From a virus, in the IMG/VR virus record IMGVR_UViG_3300002460_000822, positions 1 through 31,472 of that record: DNA of 31,472 nt; one strand, given 5' to 3'. The translations under genes and the position numbers were made by a program. Below, one piece after another: positions 1 to 6,801 of this stretch. The notes beneath the pieces were generated by a model. That model searched no databases. It had not been told where the DNA came from and saw only the letters and a list, made by a program, of their open reading frames with translations. Each line of letters begins with the position of its first letter. Position 1 is the stretch's first letter.

Positions 1-49
1 CAATGACTGTTGGCCGAACTTCTGGTGCATATTTTGGTACTTCTGGCAT
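1..49 (-). CDS. 5' end of a gene leaving the window (partial)
   Basis: On the minus strand an ATG at 49-47 opens a frame that stays open to the window edge and reads M-P-E-V-P-K-Y-A-P-E-V-R-P-T-V-I. A textbook Shine-Dalgarno (AGGAGG followed by five A) lies directly upstream at 50-60, which is what makes this start credible. Only 16 codons are visible, rich in proline and valine, so no function can be assigned. It is divergent from the zinc-ribbon gene starting at 83. The two share about 33 bases of upstream DNA. Confidence 0.6.
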   Translation of the reverse strand, partial: MPEVPKYAPEVRPTVI

Positions 50-82
50 TTTTTCCTCCTTTCTTATATAATCATACCATAC

Positions 83-280
83 ATGGACAAGAAACTTATA
101 ATTTGTCCGGCCTGCGAATTAAAGGGCAAAAAAGAAATACTAGGTGAGATAGACAATGACGGCAACTTCTGTATCTTGCGTTTTCATCGAGGACTTACTA
201 AAGTAAAATCCAACAACTTTCAAATCGAATGCGGGGTCTGTGGTGAGTTAGTTTATTTTAGAATGAATCATGGACATTAA
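83..280 (+). CDS. Small zinc-ribbon-like protein
   Basis: 65 residues. Two CxxC knuckles are visible, C-P-A-C at residues 8-11 and C-G-V-C at 50-53. This is the usual arrangement of a small treble-clef or zinc-ribbon protein that binds one zinc ion; such proteins are common and mostly uncharacterised in phages. No catalytic motif is seen. There is no Shine-Dalgarno, but a TATAAT box at 67-72 ends 10 bases before the ATG, so a very short or absent leader is possible. Its end overlaps the next gene by 11 bases, suggesting coupled translation. A role in nucleic-acid binding is inference only. Confidence 0.65.
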   Translation: MDKKLIICPACELKGKKEILGEIDNDGNFCILRFHRGLTKVKSNNFQIECGVCGELVYFRMNHGH

Positions 281-614
281 AACCAAAGATATTTACCAAG
301 CCGCTTTTTATACCATGTATGGCGCAAAGGTTGATCATATTGAAATTCGGCATCTAGCCCCAAACAAAGCGCTTAAAAAAGGCTATCAGAATGAGGCTAT
401 ACTATATCTAACTGATACATCTGATTGGTGTATTCGTGCCTGGGAGGAAGGATTTATTTATGGACCACTACTTGAGTTTGCTAAAACAAGGGAATATCTT
501 AAAAAGTTAATTAAAAATAAAAAAGTCGGCGGGGGACAGGGTTTGAGGCTACACAATAAGCCAAAGCATCGCACTTCTCCGGTTAAAAATGGGCGGTGGA
601 GGAGAGATATATGA
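270..614 (+). CDS. Hypothetical phage protein
   Basis: 114 residues, not recognised. The N-terminal two thirds look like a compact alpha/beta domain rich in aromatic residues. The C-terminus is very basic (K-N-K-K followed by a GGGQG loop and several Arg/His/Lys), suggesting nucleic-acid or envelope contact. The ATG lies inside the end of the upstream zinc-ribbon gene. The last bases contain the GGAGGAG Shine-Dalgarno of the methyltransferase at 611, so the three genes at 83-1264 form a tightly packed run. Confidence 0.55.
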   Translation: MDIKTKDIYQAAFYTMYGAKVDHIEIRHLAPNKALKKGYQNEAILYLTDTSDWCIRAWEEGFIYGPLLEFAKTREYLKKLIKNKKVGGGQGLRLHNKPKHRTSPVKNGRWRRDI

Positions 615-1264
615 AAGCTACAATTTGCGGGGTTGAGTTTGCCGAATACCCATACGAAAGGCGTGAGGTGAAGGCAATTGTATCTTTGTTGAAAAAGCCA
701 AGAACGATAATAGATATCGGCGCAAATATTGGCTGGTGGTCGATTTCTTTGAGCAAAACCTACCCTGCATCCAAAATCTACTCTTTCGAGCCGATGCCTG
801 AAACAATAAAGTATTTAAGGAAAAATTTGGCAGTAAATAAAGTAAGGAATGTTAGGGATTATGAAGTCGCTTTGTCAAATAAGGCCAGTATTGAGATTTT
901 CAATTACTACCCTGGCTTCCCCGCCGCTTCTTCTTTCGGCGACACACAAAAACTAAAAGCAAAAAAGGTTAAAGTTAGACTGTTGACTTTGGATTTGTTT
1001 GCATTTGCCGACGTGGACTTTATTAAAATAGACGCTGAAGGGATGGAACTATTTGTCTTAAAAGGTGCAAGACAAACAATAGCAAACGACCACCCGGTAA
1101 TATTTTGCGAGATGATGAGAAAGTATTGCGCTAAATTCAACTACCACCCAAATGATATAATAAAGTTTCTGGCTGAACTGAATTACAAATGCTACACTAT
1201 AAACAACGAACCATTTAACAAGATGACTGATGATGTGAAGGATACCAACTTTATTTTTCGATAA
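611..1264 (+). CDS. FkbM-family SAM-dependent methyltransferase
   Basis: 217 residues when started at the ATG at 611, which has GGAGGAG seven bases upstream. A longer GTG start at 596 is possible but would place that ribosome site inside the gene. The SAM-binding loop I-D-I-G-A-N-I-G lies near residues 33-40 and is followed by an acidic strand end (S-F-E-P). The family signature F-I-K-I-D-A-E-G-M-E lies about 145 residues in. FkbM enzymes O-methylate sugars or polyketides, and phage or capsule-locus copies usually act on glycans. A second, divergent FkbM lies at 5167. Its 3' end overlaps the convergent epimerase gene by 14 bases. Confidence 0.88.
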   Translation: MKATICGVEFAEYPYERREVKAIVSLLKKPRTIIDIGANIGWWSISLSKTYPASKIYSFEPMPETIKYLRKNLAVNKVRNVRDYEVALSNKASIEIFNYYPGFPAASSFGDTQKLKAKKVKVRLLTLDLFAFADVDFIKIDAEGMELFVLKGARQTIANDHPVIFCEMMRKYCAKFNYHPNDIIKFLAELNYKCYTINNEPFNKMTDDVKDTNFIFR

Positions 1265-2285
1265 AGCTGTCGATTGTTCTTTTAAATCCCTCTTCAAGAT
1301 CAAATGCAGGTCTCCAACCCAACGCTCGCAATTTTGAAATATCTGGATTATTGTCTAATACTCTGCTTGTGAGATAAGTGTCTTTAGAATCTCTGACTAT
1401 ATATTTGATTTGTAAATTAAGGCGGGAATATAATTTAACAATAAGTTCAGCAATCTCTCTAATGCTTTTACGGGCTTCATCGTTGCTGATATTATATGCT
1501 TGTCCTGTTTCACCCTTTAATAGAACCGTCAAAATTCCCATAATCGTATCGGCAAGATAACAAAATGACCTGACGGTTGTGCCGTCGCTTTTTAAAACAA
1601 TTGCCCTTTTTTTTAGTATATCTTTGATGAAGTCGGCAATTGCCCGCCCGTCATGGATATTCATTCCTGGCCCATAAACATGGAAAGGCCGCACTATTTT
1701 AATTGGAACACCATATTGGTTAAACCAAGCCTTGCATATTGTCTCACCCATCCTTTTTGCCTCATGGTAGCAGGAACGTGAGTCCAGCGGATCAAGATAA
1801 CCATAGGAGGTTTCATTAGTCAGCCCGATTGTCTCTCCATACACACCACCTGAAGAGATAAACAAAAGCTCGGCCTTCTTATCTTTAGCCAACTTCAATA
1901 AATTCATAGTACCTAAAACATTCGGCGACAGGGTTTCAATTGGATATAGTTTGAAATACTTTGGACTGGAGATCGAGGCGGCGTGAATTATTATATCTAC
2001 TTTATTTAATTTTAAAGGGGCGCTAATATCTTTTATAATCAACTTGAAGTCTTTGCGTCTTAAAAGATTACCAAATGAAGCTTTAGCCCGTTTCTCATTT
2101 CTGACTACCCCGATCAGATTAACTTCCAACTCATAAAAATCATTCAGATATAGCAATAGTTTGGTTAAGTAGGAAGCGATGAAGCCGGATATGCCAGATA
2201 TTAATATTGTTTTACCTTGCAGATCGCTAAAAGGAAGGGATTGTGAAGAAATATAATTAAAGTCTGCGTCTAGGATTTTAGACAT
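1251..2285 (-). CDS. NAD-dependent nucleotide-sugar epimerase/dehydratase (extended SDR)
   Basis: 344 residues. The Rossmann dinucleotide loop is G-I-S-G-F-I-A (residues 31-37). It resembles the usual TGGAGFIG but the third glycine is alanine. The catalytic set is visible: S-S-G at 144-146 and Y173-x-x-x-K177. The segment around 195-210 (V-R-P-F-H-V-Y-G-P-G) is typical of UDP-glucuronate decarboxylase and dTDP-glucose dehydratase-like SDRs. The exact sugar substrate cannot be told. It is one of only three minus-strand genes seen and overlaps the convergent methyltransferase. The start is set by a promoter whose TATAAT ends 8 bases before the ATG, so a leaderless transcript is likely. Confidence 0.88.
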   Translation of the reverse strand: MSKILDADFNYISSQSLPFSDLQGKTILISGISGFIASYLTKLLLYLNDFYELEVNLIGVVRNEKRAKASFGNLLRRKDFKLIIKDISAPLKLNKVDIIIHAASISSPKYFKLYPIETLSPNVLGTMNLLKLAKDKKAELLFISSGGVYGETIGLTNETSYGYLDPLDSRSCYHEAKRMGETICKAWFNQYGVPIKIVRPFHVYGPGMNIHDGRAIADFIKDILKKRAIVLKSDGTTVRSFCYLADTIMGILTVLLKGETGQAYNISNDEARKSIREIAELIVKLYSRLNLQIKYIVRDSKDTYLTSRVLDNNPDISKLRALGWRPAFDLEEGFKRTIDSFIEK

Positions 2286-2293
2286 TATTAAAA

Positions 2294-2319
2294 ATTATAG
2301 CATATTTTTTATTTGTCAA
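2294..2319 (-). promoter_or_regulatory. Promoter of the epimerase gene (leaderless type)
   Basis: Read on the minus strand: TTGACA (2319-2314), a short 14-base spacer, then TGC-TATAAT (extended -10, 2299-2294). Eight bases separate the -10 box from the ATG at 2285, so transcription should start at or within two bases of the start codon. The spacer is shorter than the 17-base optimum; the extended TG motif may compensate. Confidence 0.55.
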
Positions 2320-2327
2320 GTTATTTA

Positions 2328-2356
2328 TTGACATTTTTAAAATTAAGTATTACTAT
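2328..2356 (+). promoter_or_regulatory. Divergent promoter for the gene at 2363 (leaderless type)
   Basis: TTGACA at 2328-2333, exactly 17 bases, then TACTAT at 2351-2356. The ATG follows six bases later at 2363, leaving no room for a Shine-Dalgarno. It is back to back with the epimerase promoter, the two -35 boxes lying nine bases apart. Confidence 0.55.
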
Positions 2357-2362
2357 TTATAT

Positions 2363-2821
2363 ATGAAGACGGTCTATCTTTTCGATAAGTCTTTTACTAA
2401 AGATGTTGAAAAAGCCTATAGATTATATCGCAGATTTAAAGATAAAAACTCTCACTTCTTTTTTGAACCCAATTTGCTAGTTAGAACCAACCGATATAAA
2501 GAATTGTCTCAATACTTAAAAAGGCACAATATAGGTTATTCAATTTATCAATATCCATATCCAGAAAAGAAAGGTCAGTTCGGCGAAAGAAAAAAAGTTA
2601 AAGCACTCCAATTCTATTTAGATAAATTATTTAATCTGCAAGCTGAAATTGCAGTAGGGAATTTCTCTCGTAATGATAAAGGGTTTTTTTTAAATAGATT
2701 GTCTCACTGTTTTACCAATATGTGTGGAATAAGTTATTGGAATGAAGGAATTTTTTATTTAAAACAAGGTTGGTTTTATTTGAAATTGGAAATAAAGAGA
2801 TATTTTAAGGGCTTCAAATAA
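2363..2821 (+). CDS. Hypothetical protein, AT-rich insertion
   Basis: 152 residues, basic and rich in Lys, Tyr and Phe; not recognised. The N-terminus (M-K-T-V-Y-L-F-D-K-S-F-T-K-D-V-E-K-A) has the pattern of an alpha/beta fold opening strand, and the C-terminal 30 residues are strongly aromatic and basic. No membrane segment or catalytic motif can be supported. The gene has its own leaderless-type promoter and is visibly more AT-rich than the packaging genes next to it, which suggests an independently acquired gene. A truncated host or defence gene is possible but not shown. Confidence 0.5.
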   Translation: MKTVYLFDKSFTKDVEKAYRLYRRFKDKNSHFFFEPNLLVRTNRYKELSQYLKRHNIGYSIYQYPYPEKKGQFGERKKVKALQFYLDKLFNLQAEIAVGNFSRNDKGFFLNRLSHCFTNMCGISYWNEGIFYLKQGWFYLKLEIKRYFKGFK

Positions 2822-2830
2822 AAAGTCAAG

Positions 2831-2860
2831 TTGACAATGACTATAACACACTACTATACT
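2831..2860 (+). promoter_or_regulatory. Promoter upstream of the small ORF at 2872
   Basis: TTGACA at 2831-2836, an 18-base spacer, then TATACT at 2855-2860. The ATG at 2872 is 11 bases after the -10 box, giving a leader of about 4-5 bases. This is the only clear sigma70-like promoter between the epimerase region and the terminase genes, so it may also serve TerS. Confidence 0.5.
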
Positions 2861-2871
2861 TTATATTAGAT

Positions 2872-3052
2872 ATGATAACTATTCATATTCGTTCGCTTGA
2901 TCTAAAACATCCTTTAACTTTACTTAAAAAATTATATTCTCTTTTTCTCAAAGACGATAAAATGTTTCATCATTTTTTTTATTCTTCAAAATAATTATGG
3001 TGAAGAATGTAAAGATATTATTAAAATAGCACTAAAAGTATTAGATATTTAG
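2872..3052 (+). pseudogene. Small ORF with a frameshift at a run of eight T
   Basis: From the ATG at 2872 a 40-codon frame runs to a TAA at 2992-2994. At the T8 run (2973-2980) the next frame (+1) continues with protein-like sequence (I-L-Q-N-N-Y-G-E-E-C-K-D-I-I-K-I-A-L-K-V-L-D-I) to a TAG at 3050-3052. Removing one T would give a single protein of about 59 residues. It may be a decayed gene, a homopolymer sequencing error or transcriptional slippage at the T tract. No family was recognised. Its upstream promoter is good, which argues that something here is expressed. The remaining bases up to 3104 show no further feature. Confidence 0.4.
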
Positions 3053-3104
3053 AGGACAAAAATAGCCTCCATCCATATATCAGAAGAAATGGGTTCTTAT
3101 ATAT

Positions 3105-3629
3105 ATGGGAAAAGTAGGAAGACCTCTCAAATATCCGGGCGAAGATGTTCTCATCAGGAAAGCTGAAGAATATATTACTACAACAGGACGGGAACAGACA
3201 TCACTTCCAACGATAGAGGGATTAGCAATCTATCTTGATTTAGACGATGAACGGATAAGCGATTACTCAAAACGATATCCAAAATTTCACGCTACAATAA
3301 AAAAGCTAAAAGCATTACAAAAGAAACAATTAATTGATGATGGAATGTATGGAGGTAAAGAAGTTAACTCTACCATGGCGATATTTCTTCTTAAAGTTAA
3401 TCACGCTATGATTGAAACGGAAAAGAAGATTTTAGCAGGTGTAGATGGACAACCATTATCAATCAACCTCGTCGGAGGAGGATACAATATTCCCGAACTG
3501 GGATCGGCTAATGGCACATCAAAAGTCGGTGATCAAGGATCAGCACCGCTTCAAGGTGACAGTGTGGCACAGACGGGCAAGAAAGACGACAACGGCGATA
3601 AACGAGTTGATACGTCAGGCACTATATAG
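3105..3629 (+). CDS. Terminase small subunit
   Basis: 174 residues. The opening V-G-R-P-L-K-Y-P, the helix-turn-helix-like T-I-E-G-L-A-I-Y-L-D-L-D-D-E-R-I-S-D-Y, and the later S-T-M-A-I-F-L-L-K-V-N-H segment are the standard layout of phage small terminase subunits that recognise the packaging site and load the large subunit. The family usually ends shortly after this core. Here the last 60 or so residues (Gly/Ser/Asp-rich) are read out of frame through the start of TerL. It has no Shine-Dalgarno; TATATATATG directly precedes the start. Confidence 0.8.
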   Translation: MGKVGRPLKYPGEDVLIRKAEEYITTTGREQTSLPTIEGLAIYLDLDDERISDYSKRYPKFHATIKKLKALQKKQLIDDGMYGGKEVNSTMAIFLLKVNHAMIETEKKILAGVDGQPLSINLVGGGYNIPELGSANGTSKVGDQGSAPLQGDSVAQTGKKDDNGDKRVDTSGTI

Positions 3630-4776
3630 AAAAGGCGTTTATTGGCATGTGTTTCCGACATATGGTGAGGCAAAAGACGCCGTATGGCGTGATCCAAGTA
3701 TGTTATTTAATATTCTTCCGAAAGAATTGATTGTAAAACAAAATGATAGTGAGCTAGTTATTTATCTTCGTGGTGGATCAATCTTACAACTTAAAGGCGC
3801 TGACAATCCGGCAAGTTTACTGGGATCAGGCCCAATGGGTGTAGTTTTGGATGAGTTTGAAGAGATGAAGTATGAAACGTGGCAGAGGGTAGTTGAGCCG
3901 ATAGTCCGTGCCAATGATGGTTGGTGTTGGTTTGTCGGCACACCTAAGGGTAAGAACCATTTATTTGAACTTTATCAACGTGGTTTATATGAGAATAGCG
4001 AATGGAAGTCATGGCTTTTGAGGGCTACGGAGTCTGGAATATTTACTCCAACACAACTTGCTAACGCAAAGCTATCAATGTCATCAGCACTCTTTAATCA
4101 GGAGATGATGTGCGAGTTTTTAGAGGGTGAGGGATCAATCTTCCGAGGTGTGCGTGACGTGATGACTGCTACACCTGCGCCGCCTAATCCGAAACATATC
4201 TATGTCATGGGCGTTGATTTAGCTAAAGTCACTGATTACACCGTAGTCTGCGTTTATGACCGGCAGAACAACCAACAAGTGTATCAAAACCGTTGGGAGA
4301 CTTTAGAGTGGCCATTTCAAAAGAAACGATTAGTTGAAATCAGTCGGCACTACAATAATGCTTTGATTATGCTGGATGCAACGGGTTTGGGTGATCCGAT
4401 AGCCGATGATCTTTTAAGATTTAATGTTCCGGTTGAGCCTTATAAGATTACTGAACCGTCTAAAAAGGAATTGATTGAAAAGCTATCTATCTGGATTGAA
4501 CAGGGCAAGATAAGAATGCTGCCTATAGATGAAACTGCTTTTGAGTTTGATAACTTCAGCTATGAGATTGGGCCGACAGGTAAGATTAGATATGGAGCAT
4601 TAGAAGGTTTTAATGACGATATTGTTATTGCCCATAGCTTAGCTATCTGGTCACTGCAACCTTTAATGTTACAAATTCCAAAGAAAAATATAAATTTGGT
4701 GTCTTTGGCTTACAAACAAGCTAAAAAACAATATGAATCAGAGGAAGATACGTGGGCTGACTGGAACACTCAATAA
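3445..4776 (+). CDS. terL: Terminase large subunit (ATPase-nuclease)
   Basis: 443 residues. A Walker A-type loop H-R-R-A-R-K-T-T lies at residues 42-49; the usual Gly before Lys is replaced by Arg. Walker B is V-V-L-D-E (133-137) and the F-V-G-T-P-K-G coupling motif is at about 163-169. The C-terminal RNase H-like nuclease shows the three expected acidic sites: G-V-D-L-A (about 255), I-M-L-D-A-T-G (about 310) and N-D-D-I-V-I-A-H-S (about 390). It translocates DNA into the procapsid and cuts it. The chosen ATG has a modest AGGTG upstream. An ATG at 3511 would be too late, leaving only a few residues before the motor domain. The start overlaps TerS by 185 bases. Confidence 0.92.
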   Translation: MDNHYQSTSSEEDTIFPNWDRLMAHQKSVIKDQHRFKVTVWHRRARKTTTAINELIRQALYRKGVYWHVFPTYGEAKDAVWRDPSMLFNILPKELIVKQNDSELVIYLRGGSILQLKGADNPASLLGSGPMGVVLDEFEEMKYETWQRVVEPIVRANDGWCWFVGTPKGKNHLFELYQRGLYENSEWKSWLLRATESGIFTPTQLANAKLSMSSALFNQEMMCEFLEGEGSIFRGVRDVMTATPAPPNPKHIYVMGVDLAKVTDYTVVCVYDRQNNQQVYQNRWETLEWPFQKKRLVEISRHYNNALIMLDATGLGDPIADDLLRFNVPVEPYKITEPSKKELIEKLSIWIEQGKIRMLPIDETAFEFDNFSYEIGPTGKIRYGALEGFNDDIVIAHSLAIWSLQPLMLQIPKKNINLVSLAYKQAKKQYESEEDTWADWNTQ

Positions 4777-5170
4777 GGGCAGAACCTTCAGTACACAAGA
4801 AGTCGAGAAGGCCCTTATGGAAGTTCAGGATACGCTTGAACGGTGTCTTGTGCCATTCTTTCTTTTAGAAGGAATAGCTAAACAAATGGTTGAAAATCTG
4901 CCGTTTGAGCTTAAAGAGTTATCAATTGGGGTAAAGGAGAGCGAGTGGAGCAAGTCAGGTAAAAGTATCTTTAAGATGTTGCGACCGGAGGCGGAAGTGA
5001 CTAAAGATTATGCCTCTTTCAAGGTGGGTGAGGTGCCTGTAGTCATCTGGATCATCCACCGTAATTATAAATTCTTTGAACACCCTGACTTTAAGTGGTT
5101 TCGGGCGACCGAGTTTTATCTGCCTAACCCATTTGCGTTATATTGGAAGTCCAGATTTTTTATTAAATGA
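4733..5170 (+). CDS. Possible LicD/nucleotidyltransferase-like protein
   Basis: 145 residues. The central stretch F-F-L-L-E-G-I-A-K-Q-M followed by E-L-S-I-G-V-K, then V-P-V-V-I-W-I-I-H-R and a final L-P-N-P-F-A-L-Y-W-K, resembles the order seen in LicD and related nucleotidyltransferase-fold proteins that transfer phosphocholine or handle sugars. The catalytic acidic pair is not clear, so this is tentative. The ATG at 4733 overlaps TerL by 44 bases; an in-frame ATG at 4817 would avoid that. The stop overlaps the next ATG (ATGA), so it is probably co-translated with the FkbM methyltransferase. Confidence 0.45.
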   Translation: MNQRKIRGLTGTLNKGRTFSTQEVEKALMEVQDTLERCLVPFFLLEGIAKQMVENLPFELKELSIGVKESEWSKSGKSIFKMLRPEAEVTKDYASFKVGEVPVVIWIIHRNYKFFEHPDFKWFRATEFYLPNPFALYWKSRFFIK

Positions 5171-5910
5171 ACACCGCAGAAATTGAGATTGGTGGTGCAA
5201 AAAGGATAATCAGTTTTCCTAATAAGCCGGATTCTGTTAAATATACTAGTATTATCTATGGCGAGATATTTAAAGCAGAACATTACAAGGAGGGATTAAA
5301 ACACATAAAAAAGATTAAGAAACCAGTTGTTCTAGACTTGGGTGCGAATATTGGGATATCAGTATTATATTTTAATCAGCGTAAAGACTGCCAGTTTTAT
5401 GCAGTTGAACCGGAGAATGAATATTTTAAAGCGTTAGAAATTAATGTTAAAGGATTAAATTGCACAAATTATCATTTAGCAATCGGTGGCGCAAACCTCA
5501 CACGGTATTTAAGCGGAATGAGCTTATATTTTGAGGGTGAACAATTAGCGCAAGCTACTCCAACTAAAACTTTAGAAATGTTTTTTAAAGAGAATAAGAT
5601 TAAACATATAGATTTACTTAAAATAGATGTTGAGGGAGCAGAGTATGAGATATTTTCAACGCCGTCTTTTAGGGAGGTGGCAGACAAGATTAATTTTATC
5701 ATAGGTGAGGGGCATTATAAGCCTTATCCCTGTCGGCCTGATAGTATAGAATATTTGTTAAAACCCTATGGATTTGAAGTTAAATATCTTAAAATTAAGA
5801 ATTTTGTAACTGAATGGGCGTTAAAATTAATGGATAATAGCGGAAATGAGATAATTGGTAAAATCCGCTATTCAAATCCGACAATGTTTACCGCTGAACG
5901 AAAAACTTGA
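5167..5910 (+). CDS. FkbM-family SAM-dependent methyltransferase (second copy)
   Basis: 247 residues. The SAM loop V-L-D-L-G-A-N-I-G-I-S lies near residue 55-65, the next strand ends in A-V-E-P-E, and the family signature L-L-K-I-D-V-E-G-A-E-Y-E lies near residue 155. It shares the fold with the protein at 611 but the sequences differ widely, so they are not a recent duplicate. An O-methyltransferase acting on a glycan is the likely role. It starts at an ATGA overlap with the preceding gene and is followed by a promoter whose -35 box lies at the end of this gene, so the two-gene block looks like an insert between TerL and the portal region. Confidence 0.87.
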   Translation: MNTAEIEIGGAKRIISFPNKPDSVKYTSIIYGEIFKAEHYKEGLKHIKKIKKPVVLDLGANIGISVLYFNQRKDCQFYAVEPENEYFKALEINVKGLNCTNYHLAIGGANLTRYLSGMSLYFEGEQLAQATPTKTLEMFFKENKIKHIDLLKIDVEGAEYEIFSTPSFREVADKINFIIGEGHYKPYPCRPDSIEYLLKPYGFEVKYLKIKNFVTEWALKLMDNSGNEIIGKIRYSNPTMFTAERKT

Positions 5911-5938
5911 CGATTAACTATATGCAATTTATTATTTA
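5901..5938 (+). promoter_or_regulatory. Promoter for the gene at 5943; one of two near-identical copies
   Basis: TTGACG (5907-5912), 17 bases, TATTAT (5930-5935), then seven bases to the ATG at 5943, so the transcript should be leaderless. The 16 bases AAAAACTTGACGATTA (5901-5916) and the box TTATTATTTA (5929-5938) recur with identical spacing at 27034-27071. The -35 box lies in the last codons of the methyltransferase gene. Confidence 0.6.
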
Positions 5939-5942
5939 AACT

Positions 5943-6554
5943 ATGGAACCTAAAAAAAGCCTTTGGCATGAGTTAGCAGGAGTAGTATTAAATATAGTAA
6001 AAAGACAAACTCAAGGACTATGGCAAGGTGCAACAACTGCACCATCAGCCCCATATCCAGAACAACCAACATTAGAGGAACAAACTTCAGGTTACTCAAT
6101 GGGACGTTCGCTTCCCGGGCTTATACCAACGCAGATAGCTTCACAAATTCCACAATTAGCTAAATCAGCTTTATCAATGGCACAAAATTGGCCGATATGG
6201 ACACAAAGGGCAGCGATATTGGAAGAAGGATATAAGAAAATGAAACCAGAGGATGTCCAAATAGCAAGGATGTTAGATATGATGGCTTTTGCTGGTATGG
6301 CACAACCACAAGGTGTGGGATCTATAATGAAAGCACAAAAAGCAGTTAATTTAAGAGCAAATCTTGATCCAACAAATGTTTTAGATACATTTAACAAATC
6401 TATAGAACAAGCTAAGATAAACCTAGGGAGCAATGAATCCAATCAGTATTTAGCAAGAGCTGCAAAAGCAAGGCAATGGTTAGAAGATAATGGTTATGGG
6501 AAATATATTAAATCCCAACCCCCAGTACAGGGAGGAGTTAAAAGTTTAAAATAA
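5943..6554 (+). CDS. Hypothetical protein between terminase and portal
   Basis: 203 residues, not recognised. The N-terminal third is low in predicted structure and rich in Pro, Gln and Thr (A-P-S-A-P-Y-P-E-Q-P-T). The middle (residues 55-130) contains an amphipathic, Ala/Met-rich helical stretch, and the end is charged. Its place directly before the portal, in the packaging block, suggests a virion or assembly protein. Similar Pro/Gln-rich helical proteins in this phage sit among the internal virion proteins at 27-30 kb. No enzyme motif is visible. Confidence 0.55.
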   Translation: MEPKKSLWHELAGVVLNIVKRQTQGLWQGATTAPSAPYPEQPTLEEQTSGYSMGRSLPGLIPTQIASQIPQLAKSALSMAQNWPIWTQRAAILEEGYKKMKPEDVQIARMLDMMAFAGMAQPQGVGSIMKAQKAVNLRANLDPTNVLDTFNKSIEQAKINLGSNESNQYLARAAKARQWLEDNGYGKYIKSQPPVQGGVKSLK

Positions 6555-6559
6555 AATAT

Positions 6560-6799
6560 ATGAGTGAATTAATTTTAGGTGCAGTTATCATCGGTTTGTT
6601 GGTTGAAGTTGCTTACTTAACAAAATCCAATAAAGATCAAGTGGACAAACTTACAAAAGCCGTATTAGCAAAAAACTTGACCGAATATACATCAAGTGCG
6701 ATAATTGAAAAAGAATCAGCCAAGTCTACTCTAGAACCCGATCTAATACCTTTAGAAGACGCTGATGATAAGTTATTTAATCAGGCTATTAAAACTTAA
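6560..6799 (+). CDS. Small N-terminally anchored membrane protein
   Basis: 79 residues. Residues 3-20 (E-L-I-L-G-A-V-I-I-G-L-L-V-E-V-A-Y-L) form one hydrophobic span. The rest is polar, with a likely helical segment at 25-45 and an acidic tail. There is no signal-peptidase site. It starts five bases after the upstream stop (TAA-AATAT-ATG) without a Shine-Dalgarno and ends two bases before the portal start. Its function is unknown; membrane anchoring is the only supported property. Confidence 0.6.
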   Translation: MSELILGAVIIGLLVEVAYLTKSNKDQVDKLTKAVLAKNLTEYTSSAIIEKESAKSTLEPDLIPLEDADDKLFNQAIKT

Positions 6800-6801
6800 A
6801 C

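Noticed and set aside
5472-5702. Minus-strand frame within the second FkbM gene
   Set aside because: Shadow of a well-supported methyltransferase; no start signals.
5943-6554. Alternative genetic code (TGA read as an amino acid)
   Set aside because: TGA stands at natural ends of several genes (for example 5910, 5170, 9079) and is not found inside conserved domains, so the normal code fits.
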